DNA of 12,210 nucleotides from an uncultured Propionibacteriaceae bacterium (GTDB taxonomy: Bacteria; Actinomycetota; Actinomycetes; Propionibacteriales; Propionibacteriaceae). The notes under the pieces were generated by a model. The model searched no databases, was not told the origin of the DNA, and saw nothing but the letters and a program-made list of their open reading frames with translations. Positions within the stretch are counted from its first letter, which is position 1. Each line of letters starts with the position of its first letter. A program made the translations under genes and the position numbers. The stretch is from the NCBI GenBank assembly GCA_936941515.1, contig CAKZJI010000469.1, positions 1 to 12,210 on the forward strand, written 5' to 3'. Shown here in pieces: positions 1-7,415 of the stretch.

Positions 1-1092
1 GGCGAGCGCAAGGACTGGGGCACCTACATCTTCAACTATGGGCGGAACGAGGTGAAGAGCTTCCTCGTCTCCAATGCGCTCTACTGGCTCACCGAGTTCC
101 ACATCGACGGGCTGAGGGTCGATGCCGTCGCCTCCATGCTGTACCTGGACTATTCCCGCGAGGAGGGCCAGTGGGTGCCCAATCAGTACGGGGGCCGCGA
201 GAATCTGGAGGCCATTGACTTCCTGCGCTACGTGAACCGGCACCTGTACGAGCGCCATCCGGGCGTGATGATGATCGCAGAGGAGTCCACCAGCTTCGCG
301 GGAGTCACCAAACCCATTGATGAGGGCGGCCTCGGCTTCGGCTTCAAGTGGAACATGGGCTGGATGAACGACTCCCTGCGTTACATGGCCCTCGACCCGG
401 TCTATCGGCAGTATGAGCACAATCTGCTCACGTTCGCGATGGTCTACCAGTACTCGGAGAACTTCATCCTGCCCATCAGCCATGACGAGGTGGTGCATGG
501 CAAGGGATCGATGATCAACAAGGTGCCACAGGATGATTGGCGCAAATTCGCAACTTTGAGAGCTTTCTATTCGTATATGTGGAGTTTTCCCGGCAAACAG
601 CTGCTGTTCATGGGGTCTGAGTTCGGGCAGCGTCCCGAGTTCAATGAGTCCACCAGCCTGGAATGGTGGGTGTCGGAACTCTGGGGACATGGCGGATTGC
701 AGCGACTGCTCCGGGACTTGAACACCATCTACCGCGACAATCCGGCGCTATACGAGTTGGACAACTCCCCTGAGGGTTTCTCCTGGATCAATGCCGACGA
801 TGCCGGGCACAACACACTCAGCTGGGTTCGCAGTGATTCCTCAGGCAACCACATCGCCTGCTTCACGAACTTCTCCCCTGAGCCGATCCACGACTACAAC
901 GTTGGCCTGCCCCTGCCCGGGGAGTGGGAGGAGATCCTGAACACCGACGCCGAGGTCTACGACGGCTCGGGGGACTTCGGGAACCTTGGCGTCGTCACCG
1001 CACGAGAGGAGCCCTGGGGCCACTTCACCGCCAGCGCGAACGTCACAGTCCCTCCCCTGGGATCGGTCTGGTTACGGCCCAGCATCAGGTGA
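1..1092 (+). CDS. glgB: 1,4-alpha-glucan (glycogen) branching enzyme GlgB, C-terminal part
   Basis: This cytoplasmic GH13 enzyme cuts alpha-1,4-glucan chains and rejoins them through alpha-1,6 links during glycogen synthesis. The reading frame is open from base 1, so the N-terminus (CBM48 and the start of the barrel) lies outside the window and 363 residues are visible. Conserved GH13 regions are clear. DGLRVDAV contains the expected nucleophile Asp (residue 41 of the visible part, bases 121-123). AEEST holds the acid/base Glu (residue 94, bases 280-282). SHDEVVHGK holds the transition-state Asp (residue 162, bases 484-486). [18 protein letters not shown] just upstream is typical of GlgB. The last ~100 residues are the C-terminal beta domain. 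An internal GTG at 52 is not the start. The stop codon overlaps the next gene by 4 bases (GTGA), suggesting translational coupling. Identification is secure; only the 5' end is missing. Confidence 0.96.
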   Translation, partial: GERKDWGTYIFNYGRNEVKSFLVSNALYWLTEFHIDGLRVDAVASMLYLDYSREEGQWVPNQYGGRENLEAIDFLRYVNRHLYERHPGVMMIAEESTSFAGVTKPIDEGGLGFGFKWNMGWMNDSLRYMALDPVYRQYEHNLLTFAMVYQYSENFILPISHDEVVHGKGSMINKVPQDDWRKFATLRAFYSYMWSFPGKQLLFMGSEFGQRPEFNESTSLEWWVSELWGHGGLQRLLRDLNTIYRDNPALYELDNSPEGFSWINADDAGHNTLSWVRSDSSGNHIACFTNFSPEPIHDYNVGLPLPGEWEEILNTDAEVYDGSGDFGNLGVVTAREEPWGHFTASANVTVPPLGSVWLRPSIR

Positions 1093-1877
1093 GCGAGTTT
1101 CAGGTCAAGGTGGACATCTCCAGTGGGGTCGGGAGGCTCCGCTGGGAAGGGCAGTTGGCGGATGCCGAGGCTCTGGAGCGTGCGGTGTCCCTGGCCGCCG
1201 ATGACGCGATCCTCGCTCACAACCTGCGGAGGTTGCAGTGCGAGATCCCTGCAACGGATCGCATTGCGATGACTGTTCTGCATCGTTGCGGGTTCCGTCG
1301 CGAGGGACGTCTTCGTTCCGCCATGCTCACCGCATCGGGGCAGCTGGCCGATGTTCTCGTCTATGCCCGCCTGGCAGTGGATCCGGTATACGGACCGCAG
1401 GGTTTCTCAGGGGTCATGAACTCGGTTCTGCCGACGAAGCGAGTCATCGCGCATGTCGTATTCCGTGACCGCCTGGGGCGCATCCTGCTGGCTGAGACTG
1501 CCTACAAGGAAGATTGGGAGCTCCCCGGCGGGGTGGTTGACCCAGGCGAAACGCCCAGAGCTGGGGCCAGACGCGAGGTCGTGGAGGAGCTTGGGCTTGA
1601 GTGCACCTTTGGTCAACCGGCACTGGTTGACTGGATGCCCCCGACGCTGGGCTGGGGTGATGCCATCGAGTTCATCTACGACGGTGGGATCATGCCCGAC
1701 CAGGTAGCCCGGGCTCTGGTTCCGCATGATGCCGAGCTGCGTGCTGTTCATTGGGTTCCTGAGAAGGAGGTACCCCAACGAGTGAGCGATGTGTCTGCAA
1801 GAAGGCTCCAGCTCATCCTGGATGGTTTCCGCGGCTTCAGCGAGAATGGTCTGCCCATCCATGACAGCGAGCGTTGA
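1089..1877 (+). CDS. GNAT-like half domain fused to a Nudix hydrolase
   Basis: A 262-residue protein whose GTG start overlaps the glgB stop by 4 bases; open frame further upstream is glgB read out of frame. Residues 145-170 carry a perfect Nudix box (G148, x5, E154, x7, R162-E163-V164, x, E166-E167, x, G169-L170), so the C-terminal ~150 residues should be a Mg-dependent hydrolase of a nucleoside diphosphate linked to another moiety (X). The substrate cannot be read from sequence. Residues ~23-96 resemble the second half of a GNAT acetyltransferase: an ALERAVSLA helix, then [31 protein letters not shown] and a later D-x-L-V-Y-x-R-L strand. I do not see the acetyl-CoA binding motif (Q/R-x-x-G-x-G/A), so this domain may be inactive or a binding module. 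Coupling to glgB hints at sugar-nucleotide housekeeping, but that is inference. The Nudix call is strong and the GNAT call moderate. Confidence 0.85.
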   Translation: MSEFQVKVDISSGVGRLRWEGQLADAEALERAVSLAADDAILAHNLRRLQCEIPATDRIAMTVLHRCGFRREGRLRSAMLTASGQLADVLVYARLAVDPVYGPQGFSGVMNSVLPTKRVIAHVVFRDRLGRILLAETAYKEDWELPGGVVDPGETPRAGARREVVEELGLECTFGQPALVDWMPPTLGWGDAIEFIYDGGIMPDQVARALVPHDAELRAVHWVPEKEVPQRVSDVSARRLQLILDGFRGFSENGLPIHDSER

Positions 1878-1989
1878 TTCCCCTGGCGGTTTCACCAGCG
1901 ACCCTGGGGGATTCACACTTCCATGGCAGGACAGTCGGCTCTGCCTCTTCCACAGACAAGTTCACTCATGATAACTTCGTGGCTCGAAA

Positions 1990-2008
1990 TAAGGCGAGTC
2001 AAGCCTTA
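1990..2008. promoter_or_regulatory. DtxR/IdeR-like iron-responsive operator
   Basis: The 19-bp site TAAGGCGAGTCAAGCCTTA has perfect 6-bp inverted arms (TAAGGC/GCCTTA). It agrees with the DtxR/IdeR consensus TWAGGTTAGSCTAACCTWA at 14 of 19 positions, counting W as either A or T. It ends 27 bases before the ATG of the siderophore-binding lipoprotein, where an Fe(II)-dependent repressor would be expected to switch off iron uptake when iron is plentiful. A poor -10-like GATAAC lies at 1970-1975 with no convincing -35, so the promoter itself is not placed. The call rests on pattern and context only. Confidence 0.62.
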
Positions 2009-2025
2009 CCTGATCTTGCTGAGCC

Positions 2026-2031
2026 AAGGAG
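2026..2031 (+). promoter_or_regulatory. Ribosome binding site that fixes the binding-protein start
   Basis: AAGGAG lies 4 bases before the ATG at 2036. It favours this start over the in-frame upstream ATG at 1874, because the protein then begins directly with a lipoprotein signal peptide. Confidence 0.8.
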
Positions 2032-2035
2032 CACA

Positions 2036-3037
2036 ATGATCCCGTTCAAGACTCGTCTGCTGCCGACACTCGCAGCGATGACCGCCATCAGCCTCTCCCT
2101 GGCTGGCTGCGGAGGCAATCCGCAAGGCGGCGATGCCAGCCAGACGACCGCCTCCAGCACGGCAGCCACCACCACGATTGAGGACAATCACGGAAGCGTG
2201 ACGGTCCCCAACCCGCCGAAGAGCGTGATCGTGACTGACAACCGGCTGTTCGAGCCCTTGCATGACTGGGGAGTCAAGCTGGCTGCCGCCCCAGTCGATC
2301 TGATGGCTGATGATGCCGGGTACAAGAAGGACACGTCCATCGTGGATCTGGGCAACCATCGCGAGCCGAATCTGGAGGCCGCGGTTGGGGTGTCCCCCGA
2401 TCTGGTGATCAACGGACAGCGTTTCGCCAAGTATTATGAAGAATTCAAGAAGTTGGTGCCGGAAGCGGCTGTGGTGGATCTGGATGTCCGCGACGGGCAG
2501 CCCTTCGACAAGGAGCTGATACGGCAGGTGACTGTTTCCGGTGAGATCTTCGGAAAGCAGGAGGAGGCCGCCAAGCTCGTCTCCGAATTCGAGGCCTCGA
2601 TAGCCAGAGTCAAGGCCGTTTACAAACCCGATGCCAAAGTCATCGGCATCATCACATCCGGGGGGAAGATCAATTACGCTGCGCCGACCACTGGCCGCAC
2701 CCTGGGTCCTGTCTACGACATCCTGGGCCTCACCCCCGCGCTCGCGGCAGCGGGCAGCGACGATCATCAAGGCGAGGAGATCTCGGTTGAGGCCATAGCT
2801 GAGGCCAACCCTGACTGGATTCTGGTGATGGACCGGGATGCGGCCATCGGCTCCGAAAGCGGAACCGTGGTGCCGGCACAGCAGATGCTGAATGACTCAG
2901 CAGCCCTGCAGAATGTCACGGCCATCCAGAAGAAGCAGGTCCTCATTATGCCTCCCGACACCTACCTCAATGAGAGCATCGTGACCTACACCGAGTTCTT
3001 CAACGCCATGGCTGACGCGATGGAAGCCAGCGCGTGA
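2036..3037 (+). CDS. Iron-siderophore ABC transporter substrate-binding lipoprotein (FatB/YclQ/CeuE-like)
   Basis: A 333-residue extracytoplasmic binding protein of the periplasmic-binding-2 family (PF01497), expected to capture a ferric siderophore at the outer face of the membrane. The N-terminus is a lipoprotein signal: MIPFKTR, a hydrophobic stretch, then lipobox LAGC with the lipidated Cys at residue 25. A Ser/Thr/Ala-rich linker follows. The mature part starts with the usual GSVTVPNPPKSVIV strand, continues through SPDLVINGQR and PEAAVVDLDVRDG, and has the second-lobe region VIGIITSGGKINYAAPTTGRT. Sequence style and gene order (binding protein, two permeases, ATPase) fit the FatB/YclQ/CeuE type, which binds catecholate siderophores such as petrobactin; the actual ligand is not determined here. 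An AAGGAG site precedes the ATG, and an in-frame 54-codon upstream extension is rejected. The DtxR-like operator at 1990-2008 suggests iron repression. The stop overlaps the next start by 4 bases. Confidence 0.93.
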   Translation: MIPFKTRLLPTLAAMTAISLSLAGCGGNPQGGDASQTTASSTAATTTIEDNHGSVTVPNPPKSVIVTDNRLFEPLHDWGVKLAAAPVDLMADDAGYKKDTSIVDLGNHREPNLEAAVGVSPDLVINGQRFAKYYEEFKKLVPEAAVVDLDVRDGQPFDKELIRQVTVSGEIFGKQEEAAKLVSEFEASIARVKAVYKPDAKVIGIITSGGKINYAAPTTGRTLGPVYDILGLTPALAAAGSDDHQGEEISVEAIAEANPDWILVMDRDAAIGSESGTVVPAQQMLNDSAALQNVTAIQKKQVLIMPPDTYLNESIVTYTEFFNAMADAMEASA

Positions 3038-4053
3038 TCGATGCCACCTCCGCCGGGGGCAGGACTGCCAGTCAGCCTGCTCCCGACGGAGCCATGTCAC
3101 GCAACCGCAACCCTCTGTTGAGGTTTTCGCTGCTGTTGGGGTTATCGGGTGTGGCGGTGCTCGCGGTCATTTCGCTGCTGGTGGGGGCCTACGACATCTT
3201 CGGCTCTGCCGATGGCGATCAGATTTTCGTCATCACCCGGATTCCCCGCACAGTGTCGCTGCTCCTGGCAGGGGCTGCCATGGCGATGTGTGGCCTGGTG
3301 ATGCAGCAGCTCACCCAGAACCGATTCGTCGAGCCCACCACGACCGGGACGACGGAGTGGGCTGGGCTTGGCCTTCTGGTGGTGCTCATCGTCATGCCCG
3401 AGGCGCCGCTGCTGGTGAAGATGGTGGTTGCCATCGTGACCGCGTTCATCGGAACCATGGTGTTCTTTCTGATCCTGCGGCGTATCAGGCTGCGCTCCGC
3501 AGTGATCGTTCCCATCATCGGCATCATGCTTGGAGCCGTGGTGGGGGCAGTCTCCTCCTATCTGGCTTTGGCCACCAACAGGCTCCAGACTCTGGGGGTC
3601 TGGTTCCAGGGGTCTTTCTCCGCCGCAATCCAGGGACAGTACGAACCCGTCTGGGCTGTTCTGCTCGTCGTCGTAGGCGTCTTCGTGGTGGCGGATCAAT
3701 TCACCATCGCGGGTCTTGGCGAGGATGTGGCCACCAATGTCGGGCTCGACTACCGAAAAGTGGTGCTGCTCGGCACCGGGATGATTGCCGCGGCAACGGG
3801 AATCATCACCGTTGTCATTGGGAATCTTCCCTTCCTCGGCCTGATCGTCCCGAACCTGGTCTCCATGTGGCGTGGTGACAATCTGCGCTCGAATCTCCCC
3901 TGGGTGTGTCTTCTCGGAGCCGCCACCATCACTGTCTGCGACATCATCGGCCGGGTGGTGATCATGCCATTCGAGGTGCCTGTCGGAACCATCCTGGCAG
4001 TTCTGGGGTCCTGTGTCTTCGTCTACTTCCTTCTGCGGCGGCGTCATGGCTGA
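3034..4053 (+). CDS. FecCD-family iron-siderophore ABC permease, first subunit (YclN/CeuB-like)
   Basis: A 339-residue polytopic inner-membrane protein that should form half of the channel for ferric siderophore import. After a polar N-terminus of ~28 residues there are about nine or ten hydrophobic segments. Family hallmarks are RIPRTVSLLLAGAAMAMCGLVMQQLTQNRFVEP (written here as the conserved region near residues 70-100) and the ATPase-contact loop GLIVPNLVSMWRGDNLRS from residue 269. That loop is characteristic of the YclN/CeuB branch rather than the BtuC branch. The GTG start overlaps the binding-protein stop (GTGA), with a GGAAG seven bases upstream. An internal ATG at 3094 (residue 21) is a possible alternative start, with GGAG close before it. 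The end overlaps the next permease by 8 bases, consistent with coupled, equimolar synthesis of the two subunits. Confidence 0.93.
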   Translation: MIDATSAGGRTASQPAPDGAMSRNRNPLLRFSLLLGLSGVAVLAVISLLVGAYDIFGSADGDQIFVITRIPRTVSLLLAGAAMAMCGLVMQQLTQNRFVEPTTTGTTEWAGLGLLVVLIVMPEAPLLVKMVVAIVTAFIGTMVFFLILRRIRLRSAVIVPIIGIMLGAVVGAVSSYLALATNRLQTLGVWFQGSFSAAIQGQYEPVWAVLLVVVGVFVVADQFTIAGLGEDVATNVGLDYRKVVLLGTGMIAAATGIITVVIGNLPFLGLIVPNLVSMWRGDNLRSNLPWVCLLGAATITVCDIIGRVVIMPFEVPVGTILAVLGSCVFVYFLLRRRHG

Positions 4054-5107
4054 GAGCATCGCGGATGTGGCTGGGGTGGGGCCCCACATGCCCAGAGCCT
4101 CCAGGAATTCTGGTCACGGCCCCTTTGCCAGCCCTGGAGCCGCCAGAAGATATTGGCTGATCCTCACAGCGCTGATTGTGCTCGCGCCTTTGATCTGCTT
4201 TGGTCTTCTCGCCTGGGCCAATCCCCTGCCCATCGGGACCGCAGGCTTCTGGAGGATTGCGCAGAGACGATTCACCTCCGTGGCGGTGATTCTCGTGGTG
4301 GCCTGGTGTCAGGGACTGGCCACAGTAGCCTTCCACACAGTGACCAACAACCGCATCATCACACCAGCAATCATGGGGTTCGAGTCGTTGTATCGGCTGG
4401 TGCAGACCAGCGTGGTGTTCTTCTTCGGGGTGACTGGCCTGAATGCTTTGGAAGGCGTTGGGCAGTATCTGGTGCAGGTTGCGCTCATGGTCGGCTTCGC
4501 TGCGCTGCTGTATGGGTGGCTGCTGCGTGATGAACACCGCAACCTTCACCAGACCCTTCTGATCGGGATCGTGATCGGCACTGGGCTGGGAGCACTGTCC
4601 ACCTACATGCAGCGTCTGCTCACCCCCTCCGAGTTCGATGTGCTCACGGCACGTCTGATCGGGAATCTGTCGAACGCCGACGCCAGCCACCTGAACATCG
4701 CCATCCCCCTGGCCCTGGCGGCGGGCATCACTCTTCTTCTCCTGTCGAGACGTCTTGACGTCGCCGCCTTGGGACGGGACGCCGCCATTGGACTTGGCAT
4801 TGAGCATCGGCGGCTGTCGATCACGGTGCTGCTGCTGGTCGCCGTGCTGATGGCGGTCACCACCTCGCTGATCGGCCCGATGTCCTTCCTGGGTTTCCTC
4901 ATAGCGATGACTGCCTATCAGCTCGCAGACACCCACGAACACCGATTTGTGTTCCCCATGGCATGGCTCATCGGAGTTGTTCTTCTCGGCGGCGCCTACT
5001 TTGTCCTCCGCCATGTGATGTATGCGCAGGGTTCTGTAGGCATCATCATTGAGGCTGTCGGAGGCGGCTTCTTTCTCTTCCACCTGCTACGAAAGGGACG
5101 TCTGTGA
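4046..5107 (+). CDS. FecCD-family iron-siderophore ABC permease, second subunit (YclO/CeuC-like)
   Basis: A 353-residue membrane protein, the expected partner of the preceding permease. The first ~35 residues are polar. Hydrophobic segments follow, starting at YWLILTALIVLAPLICFG. Recognisable features are VAWCQGLATVAFHTVTNNRIITPAIMGFESLY, matching the region that in this family follows the 'GxxxQ...T.N....P...G' pattern, and the coupling loop SLIGPMSFLGFLIAMTAYQL followed by a DTHEHRFVFP segment. These are typical of the YclO/CeuC branch, which often lacks the Arg of the usual 'GLIVPHLAR' motif. I chose the ATG at 4046 because it overlaps the upstream stop by 8 bases. An ATG at 4088, after a G-rich stretch, is a weaker alternative. 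The stop overlaps the ATPase start by 4 bases (GTGA). Confidence 0.92.
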   Translation: MAESIADVAGVGPHMPRASRNSGHGPFASPGAARRYWLILTALIVLAPLICFGLLAWANPLPIGTAGFWRIAQRRFTSVAVILVVAWCQGLATVAFHTVTNNRIITPAIMGFESLYRLVQTSVVFFFGVTGLNALEGVGQYLVQVALMVGFAALLYGWLLRDEHRNLHQTLLIGIVIGTGLGALSTYMQRLLTPSEFDVLTARLIGNLSNADASHLNIAIPLALAAGITLLLLSRRLDVAALGRDAAIGLGIEHRRLSITVLLLVAVLMAVTTSLIGPMSFLGFLIAMTAYQLADTHEHRFVFPMAWLIGVVLLGGAYFVLRHVMYAQGSVGIIIEAVGGGFFLFHLLRKGRL

Positions 5108-5856
5108 TCAGCATCGATGCCGCCACGAAGGAGTACGGCTCCATAACGATCGGGCCGATCGACCTGCGCATCCCGGGTGGTGGCATCACCGCCCTGGTCG
5201 GTCCGAATGGGGCTGGAAAGTCAACGCTCCTGACCATGATCGGGCGATTGCTGGGCATGGATGCGGGCAGCATTGAGGTGGGTGGATTCAACGTGTCCAC
5301 AACCAAGTCGAGAGATCTCGCAAAGGTGCTTTCGGTGTTGCGGCAGGAGAATCACTTCGTCACGCGGCTCACCGTCCGGCAGCTGGTCGGCTTTGGGCGC
5401 TTCCCGCATTCGGGTGGGCGCCTCACCGACACTGATGTGGAGATCGTCGAGCGGTCGATCTCCTTCCTTCATCTTGATGAGATAGCGGACCGCTTCATCG
5501 ACGAACTCTCAGGAGGTCAGCGGCAACGCGCCTACGTGGCCATGGTGCTGGCCCAGGACACGGAGTATGTACTGCTGGATGAGCCTCTGAACAATCTTGA
5601 CATGGCGCATTCCGTCCAGATGATGCAGCATCTGCGGAGGGCGGCGAAGGAGCTCGGCTGCACGATCGTCATCGTGCTGCACGACATCAATTTCGCAGCC
5701 ACCTATGCCGACACCATCATTGCCATGAAGAATGGCAGGCTGGCAGCCCACGGAACACCCGAGGAGATCATCACCGAGCAGGTGCTGACCGAGATCTTCG
5801 AAACCCCCATCAGCATTCTCGACGGCCCCCGAGGACCTGTCGCAGTTTACTTCTGA
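5104..5856 (+). CDS. Iron-siderophore ABC transporter ATP-binding protein (YclP/CeuD-like)
   Basis: A 250-residue cytoplasmic ATPase that powers the two preceding permeases. All ABC signatures are intact: Walker A GPNGAGKST (residues 33-41), Q-loop Gln81 in LRQEN, signature LSGGQRQR (135-142), Walker B YVLLDEP (155-161), D-loop NNLD, and switch His193 in VLHDINFA. The short single-domain layout, the QENHFVTRLTVRQLVGFGRFPHS segment and the C-terminal ETPISILDGPRGPVAVYF tail fit the FepC-type, YclP/CeuD subgroup of iron-siderophore ATPases. The GTG start overlaps the permease stop by 4 bases, so the whole transporter is one coupled unit probably controlled from the operator upstream of the binding protein. 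No terminator is visible in the 21 bases before the glycosylase gene. Confidence 0.95.
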   Translation: MISIDAATKEYGSITIGPIDLRIPGGGITALVGPNGAGKSTLLTMIGRLLGMDAGSIEVGGFNVSTTKSRDLAKVLSVLRQENHFVTRLTVRQLVGFGRFPHSGGRLTDTDVEIVERSISFLHLDEIADRFIDELSGGQRQRAYVAMVLAQDTEYVLLDEPLNNLDMAHSVQMMQHLRRAAKELGCTIVIVLHDINFAATYADTIIAMKNGRLAAHGTPEEIITEQVLTEIFETPISILDGPRGPVAVYF

Positions 5857-5877
5857 GCGGTCTGGCGGATTCATGGT

Positions 5878-6528
5878 ATGACGGGTCGCATGATTGGGTA
5901 CCGGCGTGTGGGACGCGACTTCTTCGATTCGGGGGTGCTGGAGATGGCGCCCCGGCTGCTGGGGGGCCTGCTGGTGCGGGAATCTCTCGAAGGCATCGTC
6001 GCGATCCGGATCACAGAGGTTGAGGCCTATGCCGGCCCCATCGACCCTGGTTCCCACGCCTACCGGGGCAAGACCGAACGCAACGCCACGATGTTTGGTG
6101 AGGCCGGGCATCTCTACTGCTATTTCACCTATGGCATGCATCATGCTCTGAATGTGGTGTGCGATCAGCCTGGGGTTCCGACGGGTTGCCTGCTGCGGGC
6201 CGGGGAGGTGGTCATGGGCTCGGACCTGGCCCGCTCGCGACGCAGCACCCGCCCGCGCCGCACTCCCCTGCCGGAGACGCACCTGGCCCGTGGCCCGGGG
6301 AACCTGGCCCAGGCGCTCGGGGCGACCCTCAGCACAGATGGTGTCGACCTCTGCAACGGTGGTGAGTGGTCCTGGCATCAGCCCCTACCCGATCCTCCCG
6401 ATCCCATCACCGGGCCACGTGTCGGGGTCTCCGGCCCCGGCGGCGACGGGGAGCGGTTTCCGTGGCGGTTCTGGCTGCCCGGTGAGCCGAGCGTCTCCGC
6501 GTACCGGCCGGGCAAGTCGCGATCGTGA
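5878..6528 (+). CDS. Alkyladenine (3-methyladenine) DNA glycosylase, AAG/MPG family
   Basis: A 216-residue base-excision repair enzyme that removes alkylated or deaminated purines such as 3-methyladenine and hypoxanthine from DNA by flipping the base out. The PF02245 fold is evident: EVEAYAGPIDPGSHAYRGKTERN, MFGEAGHLYCYFTYGMHHALNVV, and later LARGPGNLAQALGATLSTDGVDL. By alignment to human AAG, Glu49 is the water-activating catalytic residue. Tyr51 and His60 stack on or contact the flipped base, and Tyr85 in TYGM matches the residue that intercalates into the DNA gap. Length is normal for bacterial members. I take the ATG at 5878; an in-frame ATG lies four codons on. It begins 21 bases after the ATPase stop and probably shares that transcript, although its function is unrelated to iron uptake. 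It converges on the phosphoesterase gene 53 bases away. Confidence 0.94.
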   Translation: MTGRMIGYRRVGRDFFDSGVLEMAPRLLGGLLVRESLEGIVAIRITEVEAYAGPIDPGSHAYRGKTERNATMFGEAGHLYCYFTYGMHHALNVVCDQPGVPTGCLLRAGEVVMGSDLARSRRSTRPRRTPLPETHLARGPGNLAQALGATLSTDGVDLCNGGEWSWHQPLPDPPDPITGPRVGVSGPGGDGERFPWRFWLPGEPSVSAYRPGKSRS

Positions 6529-6581
6529 CATGAGCCCAGGGGTCCTTTTGCCGTCCCTTGCAGGCGGCGATGTGTGGAGGC

Positions 6582-7415
6582 TCAGGGATGCAGGACGTGC
6601 AGGACGATCTGCGACTGGACCAGGAAACGTATCCTGGGCTCGGTGTAGCCCAGACCCGAGTCCACGTACAGTCGCGCCTTGCCCACTTGGTAGAAGCCTC
6701 GGCTGTACTTGGGGAACAGCCCCTGACCGGGCGCATACAGTGCCCCGATGAGAGGCAGCGCAATCTGGCCTCCATGGGTGTGGCCGCACACCGCGTAGTC
6801 GATGTCCGCTTGCTCCAGCTGATCCACAATCTCGGGGGCGTGCGTCAGGAGGAACCGGAATCCCTCGGCTGGGGCGTTCTCCAGCGCTTTGCTGAGGTGG
6901 GCGTGGCTGGTGAAGGCATCTCCCGCCCCCACCAGGGTGAAGGTCCCGTAGTCACCCGTGAGCACCCGGTGCTCGTTGTCGATCAGCTCGACGCCGTACC
7001 GTGCATACAGCGCCCTCAGCTGGGGCAAGTCCTTTGACCAGTGGTCGTGATTCCCGAGCACCGCATACATGGGCACTCCGTTCTGGGCTAGCCCGGTGAA
7101 AAGCGTCACCAGCGGATCCAAGCTCTCGTTCCAAGTGTTCAGGGTGTCCCCCGCGATCACGATGATGTGCGGGTTGCTCTCCCGGGCCATATCCACGACG
7201 TGGGCGATTTGCTCCGGGTTGTCGCGCACATGGATGTCGCTGATCTGCAGGATCCTCAGCTCCCCCGCCAACTCATCGACGGTGCTGGTCTCAGTGACCA
7301 TGCGTGTGGTGTTGATCTCACGCTCGGACTCCAGGTCGACACCCACTGAGGCGACCAATGCCACCGCGCCAGCCAGCGCCAGGTAGGCAAGCCATCTTTT
7401 TCGTCCTTTAGCCAC
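6582..7415 (-). CDS. Membrane-anchored metallophosphoesterase (YkuE-like)
   Basis: A 277-residue calcineurin-like phosphoesterase (PF00149). Residues ~8-26 form one hydrophobic segment after a basic KGRKR start, so the catalytic domain is probably tethered outside the membrane as an N-terminal signal anchor. The full dinuclear metal set is present: D60-x-H62 in SDIHV, D90 in AGDTLN, GNHD at 121-124, H192 in THAPE, and GHTHGGQ at 211-217. The closest type is the YkuE-like family, some members of which act on UDP-diacylglucosamine-type lipids or cell-wall material; the substrate here is unknown. The GTG start lies inside the end of leuA, an 8-base overlap (GTGGCTAA), so it is probably translated from the leuA mRNA. 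No strong Shine-Dalgarno sequence is seen, in keeping with coupling. Confidence 0.88.
   Translation of the reverse strand: MAKGRKRWLAYLALAGAVALVASVGVDLESEREINTTRMVTETSTVDELAGELRILQISDIHVRDNPEQIAHVVDMARESNPHIIVIAGDTLNTWNESLDPLVTLFTGLAQNGVPMYAVLGNHDHWSKDLPQLRALYARYGVELIDNEHRVLTGDYGTFTLVGAGDAFTSHAHLSKALENAPAEGFRFLLTHAPEIVDQLEQADIDYAVCGHTHGGQIALPLIGALYAPGQGLFPKYSRGFYQVGKARLYVDSGLGYTEPRIRFLVQSQIVLHVLHP

Noticed and set aside
1880..1912. Terminator after the GNAT-Nudix gene
   Set aside because: CTGG/CCAG arms give only a four-pair stem with no T-run, so it is not distinguishable from chance in this base composition.
1874..2035. Extension of the siderophore-binding protein to an ATG at 1874
   Set aside because: It would bury the lipoprotein signal peptide behind 54 polar residues and run through the DtxR-like operator. 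AAGGAG precedes the ATG at 2036.
3142..5083. Long minus-strand open frames opposite the two FecCD permeases
   Set aside because: They are rich in His, Asp, Gln and Gly, which is what reversed membrane-protein codons in G+C-rich DNA give. They show no domain signature.
6529..6581. Bidirectional terminator between the converging glycosylase and phosphoesterase genes
   Set aside because: TGAGCC/GGCTCA repeats flank the gap but are over 40 bases apart. No compact hairpin with a T-run is present on either strand.
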